From positions 1-59,314 of the forward strand of contig CAJXZG010000022.1 in assembly GCA_913063265.1 (NCBI GenBank): DNA of 59,314 nucleotides, written 5' to 3'. The position numbers and the translations under genes were made by a program. The notes under the pieces were generated by a model, which was not told the origin of the DNA, did no database searches, and worked only from the letters and a program-made list of their open reading frames with translations. Below, piece by piece: positions 6,916 to 14,850 of the stretch (within the stretch, counting starts at the first letter, position 1; each line of letters begins with the position of its first letter). The DNA comes from an uncultured Prolixibacteraceae bacterium. Its GTDB lineage: Bacteria; Bacteroidota; Bacteroidia; Bacteroidales; Prolixibacteraceae.

Positions 6916-9900
6916 TTATCTTTTTAGTATCACTTTAAATGTTTTAGAATCTCCTTCATCGTTGGTTATTTTTAAAAAATAAGCTCCTGGATTAAAACGG
7001 TGAAGGTCAACTTTTGTATACTCTACAAATTGTTCTTGTCCACTTAAAAGCAGCTTTCCACTTAATCCGAATATTTCATAATTAAAACTTTGATGGATAT
7101 CCCAATTTATAATAAGCTCGCCTGAAGTTGGATTAGGATAAACTGTAACATTTTGCAAACTTTCAATGGTTCTTGTTGAAGTAGGAAAAGTATTAACTGT
7201 TACAATTGACGGGACATTCTTTTCTGTATTTCCCACATTATCGGTCGAGATAGCATAAAAGCGGAAATTATTGGCAACAGTATCCGCAATGTTATATAAA
7301 ACTTTATTGTCCGTGCTTACACCAATTTCTTCAAACATGGCACCGTTTTTCGACACAAAAAATTTGATATTGTTGATGCCAGAACCATTTTTATCATCCG
7401 CTATACAAGATATAGTTACCAATGAATCACCGGTGGTTTCTGCCATAGTTTGCATTTGAGTTTCAGGAGCTTCAAAATCGAGTGTATTTACCCAGGTATT
7501 GGTAGTTATGGCTTCATTCATATCGAAAATTATTGTAGCCCCGTTTTCTATTGCATCCCCGTGTTTTACATTCTCATTTAACTCAACCGAAAATTTTACC
7601 CAACCTTCTCCTTCGGGTGGATTTGTATTTGGCGGAAGCTCGATGCCTTCAATATCCCATTTTAAAATATTTCCGTTACGTTCCATTTTCCAATTGTAAC
7701 CGGAACCGGAATGACTTGTTTGACCAAATTTTACAGATTCGATATTGAATGCTGCTGAGAGTGTATCCACAATTTGTACACGATAAGCCGGAGCGGTGGC
7801 TTCTTTTTTATTCTCGAAAAATATAGTGTAATGCATGGTTGGTATTTCAGCCATAAAATTCTTTTCCCCATAGCCGGTAGGACCAACAATTTTGTTGGGA
7901 TCCCAAGAGTTTACCATTTTTCCTTTTACCTGTTTCCCGGATTTTACTTGCAAATCTTTGTCTTTAATCAGACCAATTTCTTTGTAAAACCAATTAAAAA
8001 TTCTTCTTCTGAGATTATCTTTTATCGATGCTACTTTCTCGACTGCGTTTCCAACAGTAGTAATAATTTTTCCTCCGGGAAAAGCTTCGATTACCTTGGT
8101 TCCAAAATCCTTGGCAACATGTCTAAATGCCTCTACAGGAGCCGAATAGGTCTGTTTTTTTATTTTATATTGATCAACAGTAAGGTTCATTGCTTTGCGA
8201 TAAGCTTCAGCTTCGCCATCCTGTTCGCATAATTCAAGTTTTTTGTTTATAAATTCTTCAATGAGGTATTCTTCTACTTTCCCTTTAACAAAGTCCGAAC
8301 TTAGTCCACCGGCTGTTATGGTAGGCACTTCATCGTTAGCATTTTTTGTGCTTTTCGGAAGTCCATAAACAATCACATCAAAAGAGATATGTTCGTTTGG
8401 AGCTAAAAACGGGATAAAAAATACCTGAGTTAAATCATCTGTATTTCCCATAGAATCAACCGGTATTACAACAAGCGAATCTCCAAAAGGAAGAAGTGCT
8501 TCTTTAAATCGAATATCCTCTGTGACATTTACCCCGACTAATACAGGTTCCGTTTCTCTGTCGGTTACATTATATACATGAATCGTCCAAGGATTTGGTG
8601 CACCAATTCGTATATCATCACGTCCAACCATGTCAATTTTAATATTTGATTCAATGGGTACACTGCCATCACCGGCACTAATTACAAAATCGCCAAACTC
8701 GGTTAAATAAGATTCAGATTTGTCCCATCTACCCACTGTGATGCAGTTGTTCTCTGTATCGATTTCGCAATATTCGCCAACAGAAATTACATTCCATGTT
8801 TCTCCTTCATCAGTACTTTGATAAACTTTCAGGTTTTCTTCTTTTTGTCCGTTTAGCAAACTTTCATCGTAATAAAACTTTGCATAGTACCCTGTTACTT
8901 TTCCTGTGCCTTCCGGAGTTACACGCCACCAGCGCTTTGCGGATGCAGGCAGCCCCGGATAAGTTTGATTATTATGAACTTCAATATTAATGTTTTCGAT
9001 TCGACTATCCCAATCTCGTAAATACACATTGACAAAAGTTGCGTTTGCCGGATCTTCAAAAGTATTATAATTCCAGCTATCATTTACAAAATGATTATAT
9101 ATCAAAGTTCCGTTATTGGTTATTTGTGCTTCTGTATTTCGAACATATAGCGGGCCAAATCCTGAGTGATGAATTTTTAAATATCCGCTTTGTGTTATTT
9201 CAAGATCTGCATAAACATCTAATTCTCCATAAAGGTTAAGTTCTGAGTCAATAACTACTTTACCCCCGGGTTTATCACTTTCCAGACTTTGTGTAAATTC
9301 AAGATTGCCGTTATAATTACCATTAATTGAAAGATTGTTTCCGTTGGTTATTAATCTTGTTGTAACTGACTTTCCAATAATTCCCGGATTAGTCACATTG
9401 TTCATTGCATTGATGCTAAAGCTGAGGGGGGCTACCTGTTTATCTCCAACCAAAACAGTGTCGGTACAAAATCGTCCATAATTGTTGAATGCTCCATCAA
9501 TGTTTAGTTTATTTAAGCTTCTTTCACTCAGAATTTTTGAGCCATTATTTATGGTCAATCCTCCTTTAACTATAAAGTTGGCCAATAATCCATAATCCGT
9601 GCTTTCCAGTGTCAAATCACCATCAAAACTATTGCTCAAAATGGCTTTGTTAAGTATTATTTTTCCTGACGATTCAGATTTCAATTTTATCCTGGAAATG
9701 CATTTACTGCTAAATTTGTTATAATAAGAATCAAAGCTCACCTCGTCGGCGCTCAAGGTAAGGGTGTAATTTCCAATATTTAAAAAGTTGTCGTTTGAAT
9801 TATTTGAACGTAGCTCGCAGTTATTAAAATGCAGATTGGATTTAGCTGTAATAACATTGTCCTCCGGATTAAAATTTAAAGTTTTACATTCTATTTTGTA

Positions 9901-10332
9901 ATTTGCGGAAATTTGAGCATTGCTACCGTTCATTGTCAACGACCGGGGTTTACATACTCCATTGTTTTCAAAATTACCTGAAACTTTGATGTCAAACCAG
10001 TCAGCGTTATCGGTTATTTCTCCGTTATTGGTAAGGTTGCCTGAAATATTCAGATTAGAAAGGCCTCCTACTTGTTCTCTTAAAATGATACCACCGGTTT
10101 TTATTGTGACACTTTTTGCGTAATAATTAGATGTTGAATAACTGCCGCCATTAACTGTAACGGTTGAAGTAATAATCACATCATCGTCTTTTGTTGGTAC
10201 CGTATTTCCTTCCCATGTTGATGATTCTTTCCATGCGCCTCCTGTAGATTTTGAGCTTATTGTTGCCGCATTTGTAAAACAGGGAAAAATAATAAACAGG
10301 AATCCTGCTAATAAGAATATTTGTTTTTTCAT
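6916..10332 (-). CDS. Large secreted surface protein with T9SS type A sorting domain
   Basis: 1138 residues. Signal peptide at 1-22. A region rich in short beta repeats with Asn/Gly turns follows (about 25-470), opening with WKESSTWEGNTVP, as in G8-like or right-handed beta-helix adhesins. A central segment (about 480-800) has Ig-like strands and an amphipathic helical stretch; NSWDPNKIVGP starts a conserved domain often found before T9SS tails, then an Ig/cadherin-like stretch ending in FYAISTDNVGN. The last 80 residues are a Por-secretion C-terminal domain: VTVYPNPTSGEL, GAYFLKI, and a basic end. The protein should cross the outer membrane by T9SS and be anchored on the cell surface. Function is unknown; adhesion or glycan binding is a guess. 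Confidence 0.88.
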   Translation of the reverse strand: MKKQIFLLAGFLFIIFPCFTNAATISSKSTGGAWKESSTWEGNTVPTKDDDVIITSTVTVNGGSYSTSNYYAKSVTIKTGGIILREQVGGLSNLNISGNLTNNGEITDNADWFDIKVSGNFENNGVCKPRSLTMNGSNAQISANYKIECKTLNFNPEDNVITAKSNLHFNNCELRSNNSNDNFLNIGNYTLTLSADEVSFDSYYNKFSSKCISRIKLKSESSGKIILNKAILSNSFDGDLTLESTDYGLLANFIVKGGLTINNGSKILSERSLNKLNIDGAFNNYGRFCTDTVLVGDKQVAPLSFSINAMNNVTNPGIIGKSVTTRLITNGNNLSINGNYNGNLEFTQSLESDKPGGKVVIDSELNLYGELDVYADLEITQSGYLKIHHSGFGPLYVRNTEAQITNNGTLIYNHFVNDSWNYNTFEDPANATFVNVYLRDWDSRIENINIEVHNNQTYPGLPASAKRWWRVTPEGTGKVTGYYAKFYYDESLLNGQKEENLKVYQSTDEGETWNVISVGEYCEIDTENNCITVGRWDKSESYLTEFGDFVISAGDGSVPIESNIKIDMVGRDDIRIGAPNPWTIHVYNVTDRETEPVLVGVNVTEDIRFKEALLPFGDSLVVIPVDSMGNTDDLTQVFFIPFLAPNEHISFDVIVYGLPKSTKNANDEVPTITAGGLSSDFVKGKVEEYLIEEFINKKLELCEQDGEAEAYRKAMNLTVDQYKIKKQTYSAPVEAFRHVAKDFGTKVIEAFPGGKIITTVGNAVEKVASIKDNLRRRIFNWFYKEIGLIKDKDLQVKSGKQVKGKMVNSWDPNKIVGPTGYGEKNFMAEIPTMHYTIFFENKKEATAPAYRVQIVDTLSAAFNIESVKFGQTSHSGSGYNWKMERNGNILKWDIEGIELPPNTNPPEGEGWVKFSVELNENVKHGDAIENGATIIFDMNEAITTNTWVNTLDFEAPETQMQTMAETTGDSLVTISCIADDKNGSGINNIKFFVSKNGAMFEEIGVSTDNKVLYNIADTVANNFRFYAISTDNVGNTEKNVPSIVTVNTFPTSTRTIESLQNVTVYPNPTSGELIINWDIHQSFNYEIFGLSGKLLLSGQEQFVEYTKVDLHRFNPGAYFLKITNDEGDSKTFKVILKR

Positions 10333-10565
10333 GTTTTGGTTTTTGTGTTATTATCTAAAATTAGGTTGATATCGATTGTTTGGTAAAATAGAACCTGAAT
10401 TAAATAATTCGCTTAAAAGATTTACCTTCACACAAGATTAAACAAAACAGTATGTTTAATATGTGCAAATTGTAAATTTATTGAACAAAAGGTAAAATTC
10501 TGATATGGCATCAGTACACAGTAAATAATATTGAAGGAATTAAGTTATTGACATAAACACAAAAA
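10333..10565. other. Divergent intergenic region, no gene seen
   Basis: 233 AT-rich bases between the divergent T9SS and yraN genes. No clean TAnnTTTG box was found on either strand, and no structured RNA was recognised. Confidence 0.4.
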
Positions 10566-10928
10566 ATGGTCTCCCAAAAAGAAATAGGAAAACTGGCAGA
10601 AGAATTAGCCAGACAATATCTCAAAAGAAACGGTTATGAAATTAAAGTTTCCAACTGGCATTATGGCCATTTGGAGTTGGATATAATTGCTCAGGATGGA
10701 GATGAATTAGTTATTGTGGAGGTAAAAGCCCGAACCGGAATTCGATATGAGCATCCTTCAGAAGCTGTAACAAATGGTAAAATAAAAAGAATTGTGGAAG
10801 CTGCTGAAGGATATATCCAGGAAAATGAATGGCAGGGGGAAACACGTTTTGACGTTATTACTGTAATTTTCTTTAAACAAAACCATGAATTAGAACATTT
10901 TAAGGATGCATTTTATCCTACTTTGTAA
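10566..10928 (+). CDS. YraN family protein (UPF0102), predicted endonuclease fold
   Basis: 120 residues, the usual family length. The nuclease-like core is plain: Glu37 and Asp39 in HLELDII, then Glu52-x-Lys54 in VEVKARTG, matching the (E)-D-ExK arrangement of Holliday-resolvase-like and restriction-like folds. The opening GKLAEELARQYL is also typical. The biological role of YraN proteins is unsettled; DNA repair or processing is usually proposed. It precedes the MmcQ-like gene by 93 bases and may share a transcript with it. Confidence 0.9.
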   Translation: MVSQKEIGKLAEELARQYLKRNGYEIKVSNWHYGHLELDIIAQDGDELVIVEVKARTGIRYEHPSEAVTNGKIKRIVEAAEGYIQENEWQGETRFDVITVIFFKQNHELEHFKDAFYPTL

Positions 10929-11021
10929 AAACAGAATTTCCATAAACAGAATTTCCGATTAAAATAAATCATTTTGTTTTATGATTGATTAAACTATTTT
11001 TAACGCTCTAAATTTTTAACC

Positions 11022-11369
11022 ATGAATGTTGAAGAAATTCGAGAATATTGTATTGCAAAGAAAGGCGCAACTGAAAGTTTTCCTTTTGATGAAACTACTT
11101 TGGTTTTTAAAGCGGTAAAAATATTTTGCTTGCTCGGATTAGACGATTCACGGGTTAGTTTGAAGAATAATCCTGAAAAAAATATCGAACTTCGTGCTCA
11201 TTATCCGGCCATTTATGGAGGGTATCATTTAAACAAACAGCATTGGAATACTATTGAGCTTGACGGTACGGTACCTGCAAGTTTGATGAAAGAATTGATA
11301 GATGAATCGTACGATTTGATTGTTAAAAGTTTAACCCGAAAACAAAAAGAAGAACTAGATAAATTATAG
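11022..11369 (+). CDS. MmcQ/YjbR family protein
   Basis: 115 residues. The family pattern is clear: an N-terminal helix (VEEIREYCIAKKGATESFPF), a central strand block with KIFCLLGL, and the conserved HLNKQHWNTIELDG, followed by a helix with SYDLIVKSLTRKQ. YjbR proteins have a double-wing fold resembling CyaY-type DNA-binding proteins; their function is unproven. Only five bases separate the stop from the following peptidase gene, so the two are almost certainly co-transcribed. Confidence 0.88.
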   Translation: MNVEEIREYCIAKKGATESFPFDETTLVFKAVKIFCLLGLDDSRVSLKNNPEKNIELRAHYPAIYGGYHLNKQHWNTIELDGTVPASLMKELIDESYDLIVKSLTRKQKEELDKL

Positions 11370-11374
11370 AATAA

Positions 11375-12460
11375 ATGAAGTTATTTGCAGTATTTTTAGT
11401 GGTATTTGTATTAAGTAATTCAGTGTTAAGTGTAGCACAGGAAGAAAATGAAGTATTTGTTATTGAAAAAGAACTTCCTCATCTTTCTGTTATCAGCCAG
11501 GGAAGCACAGGAACCTGCTGGAGTTTTGCCACCACAAGTTTTCTTGAATCTGAAATTATTCGAAAAGGATACCCGGCAGTGGATTTATCGGAAATGTTTT
11601 TTGTTTACCACAATTATAAAAACAAAGCTTTTCAATATTTGCTTTATCACGGGAATAACAATTTTGGACAAGGAAGTTTGTCTCATGATGTTATTAAAAT
11701 TTTGGATGAAAAGGGGATGATTACACAGGAGTCTTTTCCTGGTATTTTGGTTGATGGAAAATACAGGCATGGAGATTTGATGAAACAGTTGCGGGAAGAA
11801 CTCAATAAAATAAATACGACTCCAAAAGGAAAAATAGATGTGTCGGATTTAAGTAGTTTTGATTCGGTACTTAAACAGGAGATAGGTAAATTGCCAAAGA
11901 AAATTAAAACAGAAAAAGGTAATTATTCTCCCATCGAATTCAGAGATAAATACAACATTAATTCTGATGACTACGTAGAATTGACCTCTTATAATCATCA
12001 TCCTTTTTATCAAAAAGTAGTTGTGGAAGTGCCCGACAACTGGGCTCATGAATTGTACTTTAACATTCCCATTGATGAGTTGATGGAAGTAATGCATTTT
12101 GCCCTTGACAATGGATATTCAATTGCATGGGATGGCGATACAAGTGAAAAAACATTCCAGCATAAAAATGGGAAGGCAGATGTAGATAAAAAATGGACAG
12201 GAAAAGTAGATCAGGATTTAAGGCAGAAAGCTTTTTACAACCGAACTTCTACCGATGACCATCTAATGCACATTGTTGGATTATCAAAAGATTCGGAAGG
12301 AAAGACATGTTTTTATACTAAAAACTCCTGGGGTGCTGAAAGCAATGAATTTGGGGGATATTTGCATATGTCGGAAGACTATGTAAGGCTTAAAACAATA
12401 GGTATTTTGTTACATAAAGATGCGATTCCTGAAAGTGTTAAATCTAAACTGGATTTGTAA
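11375..12460 (+). CDS. Exported C1B papain-like cysteine peptidase (aminopeptidase C/bleomycin hydrolase type)
   Basis: 361 residues with a signal peptide at 1-21 (hydrophobic core, VAQ cleavage region). The catalytic Cys48 lies in SQGSTGTCWSFA, with the oxyanion Gln at 42; His299 in DDHLMHIVG and Asn317 in TKNSWG complete the triad. This is the C1B (bleomycin hydrolase-like) arrangement, but the protein is about 90 residues shorter than the classic cytoplasmic hexamer subunit and is exported, as in many Bacteroidota homologues. It probably trims peptides in the periplasm. It sits five bases after the MmcQ gene and its TAA overlaps the ATG of the S4 gene. Confidence 0.9.
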   Translation: MKLFAVFLVVFVLSNSVLSVAQEENEVFVIEKELPHLSVISQGSTGTCWSFATTSFLESEIIRKGYPAVDLSEMFFVYHNYKNKAFQYLLYHGNNNFGQGSLSHDVIKILDEKGMITQESFPGILVDGKYRHGDLMKQLREELNKINTTPKGKIDVSDLSSFDSVLKQEIGKLPKKIKTEKGNYSPIEFRDKYNINSDDYVELTSYNHHPFYQKVVVEVPDNWAHELYFNIPIDELMEVMHFALDNGYSIAWDGDTSEKTFQHKNGKADVDKKWTGKVDQDLRQKAFYNRTSTDDHLMHIVGLSKDSEGKTCFYTKNSWGAESNEFGGYLHMSEDYVRLKTIGILLHKDAIPESVKSKLDL

Positions 12461-12669
12461 TGCTGGAATTTGTTTTGAAGTCGGAATATATTGAACTGGT
12501 AAAACTTCTGAAACTGATTGGAATTGCAGAAACCGGTGGCCACGCAAAAATATTGATCGAAGAAGGAGAGGTATTTCGTAACGGGGAGCAGGAATTTCGT
12601 AAACGTGCTAAATTGAAGGCAGGTGATAAAATTGAAGTTTTAGGAGAAATAATTATTATAAAGGGATAA
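12460..12669 (+). CDS. S4-domain RNA-binding protein (YbcJ-like)
   Basis: 69 residues forming a single S4 domain: YIELVKLLKLIGIAETGGHAK contains the first helices, then ILIEEGEVFRNGE and KLKAGDKIEVLG provide the beta part. Short S4 proteins of this kind bind structured RNA such as rRNA; the target is unknown. The ATG shares its A with the TAA of the upstream peptidase gene, so translation is coupled, which ends the yraN/mmcQ/peptidase/S4 run. A bidirectional terminator follows. Confidence 0.88.
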   Translation: MLEFVLKSEYIELVKLLKLIGIAETGGHAKILIEEGEVFRNGEQEFRKRAKLKAGDKIEVLGEIIIIKG

Positions 12670-12703
12670 CTATTATTATCTCCAATCAAAATATAAATAA
12701 AAA

Positions 12704-12735
12704 AAAAACAGCTTAAAATATTTTAAGCTGTTTTT
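12704..12735. terminator. Perfect 32-base palindrome, bidirectional terminator
   Basis: AAAAACAGCTTAAAAT (12704-12719) and its exact complement (12720-12735) form a perfect palindrome with A and T runs at the ends, so it can terminate transcription from both directions. It lies between the S4 gene (plus strand) and the acyl-carrier-like gene (minus strand), overlapping the last four codons and stop of the latter. Confidence 0.85.
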
Positions 12736-12959
12736 CCCAGATATTGTATCGTGTTCCTGATGTCGTGCAATTTATTTAACTCTTCATCTTTAATCGATAT
12801 ATCGAAAACCCCTTCAAGATAAAAAGCAAAAATTGACCAGTCAACATTATCAAATCTTAAATCATCGTCAAAAGAAGTATTGAGTTTGATTTTCTGTTTT
12901 TGAACACCTGTTTTCCGAAGAACCCTGTACAAATTCCTCCTGATTTTTTTGTCTTCCAT
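12723..12959 (-). CDS. Acyl carrier protein-like protein lacking the phosphopantetheine serine
   Basis: 78 residues when started at the ATG at 12959; the longer frame to 13001 would need a TTG start that falls at the predicted transcription start. Length and the pattern FDDDLRFDNVDW...FYLEGVFDISIKDEEL...IRNTIQYL follow the four-helix acyl carrier fold, including the acidic helix III entry. However the DSL motif that carries the pantetheine serine reads D37-N38-V39, so the protein cannot be loaded in the normal way. It may be a structural or regulatory partner protein. The N terminus is unusually basic for an ACP (KKIRRNLYRVLRK). It sits alone between a palindromic terminator and its own promoter. 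Confidence 0.65.
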   Translation of the reverse strand: MEDKKIRRNLYRVLRKTGVQKQKIKLNTSFDDDLRFDNVDWSIFAFYLEGVFDISIKDEELNKLHDIRNTIQYLGKTA

Positions 12960-13006
12960 AGCTGTTTTTTTATTTTCTAAAAAATCGAACAAAAAATTCA
13001 ATCGGT

Positions 13007-13038
13007 CAAAAATATGAAAATTTTAAAACAAATAACAA
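13007..13038 (-). promoter_or_regulatory. Predicted promoter of the acyl-carrier-like gene
   Basis: Minus strand: TTG (13038-13036), 21 bases, TATTTTTG (13014-13007). Transcription would start near 13000, which rules out the TTG codon at 13001 and supports the ATG at 12959. Confidence 0.55.
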
Positions 13039-13154
13039 TCTTTCATTATTAAATATCGCAATAAAAGTCCGTAAATGCAAGTTAATCAGCTATTTATTTG
13101 ATTTTTGGTGAATAGGTTATTTAATGTAGGGTTTATATAAAAATGGATATAATC

Positions 13155-13184
13155 TTTAGTTTATTGTTCAACTAATTATATTTG
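13155..13184 (+). promoter_or_regulatory. Predicted promoter of the cyclophilin operon
   Basis: TTTA (13155-13158), 18 bases, TATATTTG (13177-13184). The -7 element is exact; the -33 element has A for G. The leader would be about 20 bases. Confidence 0.6.
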
Positions 13185-13210
13185 CGTGAAATTGAAAGAT
13201 TACAAAATCT

Positions 13211-14038
13211 ATGAATATGAAGAGAATTGTCTTTTTTTCCGTAGTTGCCATTTTTATATTGGGAGTTTCATGCGGAAGTGGTTCAAACAAAACCAATGAA
13301 ACTGTTGTCAGCCTTAAAACAGAGTTTGGTGATATTAAAATTAAACTGTATGATGATACACCAAAACACAGGGATAATTTTATAAAACTGGTAAATGAGG
13401 GATTTTATAACGATTTGTTATTTCACCGGGTAATAGAAAATTTTATGATTCAGGGTGGTGATCCAAATTCTAAAGATGCAAAACCGGGTGAAGCGCTTGG
13501 AGGAGGAAGTCCGGGATATACGATCCCTGCTGAAATGAATACCGGGCATTTTCATAAAAAAGGAGCTTTGGCAGCAGCACGAATCGGTGGTCCGAGAAAT
13601 CCTGATAAGGAGTCAAGTGGTTCACAGTTTTATATTGTGCAGGGAAGAGTTTTCCGTCCGGGAGAATTGGATACTTTGGAATTTGCCATCAATGCACAAA
13701 GACAAGAAGCATTAATGAAAGAACAGTTTAACCTTGAAAAAAGTAAGTTTGACGAAGTGCGTGGTAAAAACGATCCGGCTGCGTTTAATATATTAATTGC
13801 GGAGTTAAGAGAAAAAGTGGATAGTATGTATAAGACAAAGCCTCAATATGTAATTTCTGAAGAGCGAAGGAAAGTTTATACAACAGTTGGAGGATATCCT
13901 TCACTTGACCACGAGTATACAGTTTTTGGAGAAGTAATCGAAGGATTGGACGTTGTTGAAAAAATTGCAGCGGTTAACGTAGATGGTAAAAACAGGCCAC
14001 TTAAAGACATAAGAATGGAAATAGAATTGGACAAATAA
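13211..14038 (+). CDS. Cyclophilin-type peptidyl-prolyl isomerase, predicted lipoprotein (first of three)
   Basis: 275 residues. A lipoprotein-like signal ends at Cys21 (GVSCGSG). The cyclophilin domain runs from about residue 32 to 275: catalytic Arg73 in FHRVIENFMIQGGD, GSQFYIVQG at 137-145 and YTVFGEV at 236-242. Between the last two blocks lies an insertion of about 75 residues (149-222), rich in charged helix, that ordinary cyclophilins lack. Cyclophilins catalyse cis-trans isomerisation of X-Pro bonds; the signal places this one in the periplasm, where it would help fold exported proteins. Its stop is one base from the next cyclophilin start. MNMK could also start at the second Met. Confidence 0.92.
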   Translation: MNMKRIVFFSVVAIFILGVSCGSGSNKTNETVVSLKTEFGDIKIKLYDDTPKHRDNFIKLVNEGFYNDLLFHRVIENFMIQGGDPNSKDAKPGEALGGGSPGYTIPAEMNTGHFHKKGALAAARIGGPRNPDKESSGSQFYIVQGRVFRPGELDTLEFAINAQRQEALMKEQFNLEKSKFDEVRGKNDPAAFNILIAELREKVDSMYKTKPQYVISEERRKVYTTVGGYPSLDHEYTVFGEVIEGLDVVEKIAAVNVDGKNRPLKDIRMEIELDK

Positions 14039-14039
14039 A

Positions 14040-14849
14040 ATGAAACAATTCTTTATAATATTGTTACTTTTTTTGTGTGTAGGAAAGGTTTTTTCTCAAT
14101 CAAAGGAGATTGAAATTTCAACCAATTTTGGGAAAATGAGGTTCCTGTTGTATGATGATACCCCAAAACACCGGGATGCTTTTATTGATTTGGCTTATGA
14201 AGGATATTACGACGGTACACTATTTTACAGGGTAATTAAAGACTTTTTAATTCAGGGAGGATCAAAAAGTTCACGGGGAGCCGCTCCGGGAAAACGTATC
14301 GGATATGGTGATCCGGATAAAACTGTCGATGATGAAATTCTACCAAATCGTTTTCATAAAAAAGGTGCTTTATGTGCGCCACGCCAGCCCGATGAAATCA
14401 ATCCATTCAAACAATCCGATATTTCACAGTTTTATATTGTAAAGGGGAGAGTGCATACCATTGGCGAAATTGATACCATGGAACTCGCAGTTAACCGGCC
14501 AATTCGAAATAAAGCTAAACGAAAAGTGATGACCGACGATGTGCGAGCCGAACTGAAACAGCTAAAAGAAGAAAAGAAAGTTGTTGAGTTTCGCATGTTG
14601 GCTGAGGAGATAAAGGATGAAATCGAAGCGGAATACAATTTAAGTCCGGGCATTCTTGAATTCTCGGATGAACAGAGAGAAGCTTACACAACCATTGGCG
14701 GATATCCTGAATTGGATGGGAAATTTACCGTTTTTGGTGAATGTATTTCGGGATTTGATGTGATTGATAAGATTTCGGAATTAAATGTAGACAAGAATAA
14801 ACGACCTTTTACTGATGTAACAATCCAGGTTAACGTTATAAAAGACTGA
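14040..14849 (+). CDS. Exported cyclophilin-type peptidyl-prolyl isomerase (second of three)
   Basis: 269 residues with a cleavable signal peptide (residues 1-19, ending VFSQ). The domain matches the first cyclophilin: FYRVIKDFLIQGGS with the catalytic Arg, ISQFYIVKG, and FTVFGEC. It keeps an insertion of similar size and charge between these blocks (about 145-220, LKQLKEEKKV), so the two genes are recent or constrained duplicates. The glycine-rich loop is changed (GYGDPDKTVDDEI for the usual GSPGYTIPAE) and GEC replaces GEV, so substrate choice may differ. It is one base downstream of the first cyclophilin and one base upstream of the third: a three-gene operon. Confidence 0.9.
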   Translation: MKQFFIILLLFLCVGKVFSQSKEIEISTNFGKMRFLLYDDTPKHRDAFIDLAYEGYYDGTLFYRVIKDFLIQGGSKSSRGAAPGKRIGYGDPDKTVDDEILPNRFHKKGALCAPRQPDEINPFKQSDISQFYIVKGRVHTIGEIDTMELAVNRPIRNKAKRKVMTDDVRAELKQLKEEKKVVEFRMLAEEIKDEIEAEYNLSPGILEFSDEQREAYTTIGGYPELDGKFTVFGECISGFDVIDKISELNVDKNKRPFTDVTIQVNVIKD

Positions 14850-14850
14850 T

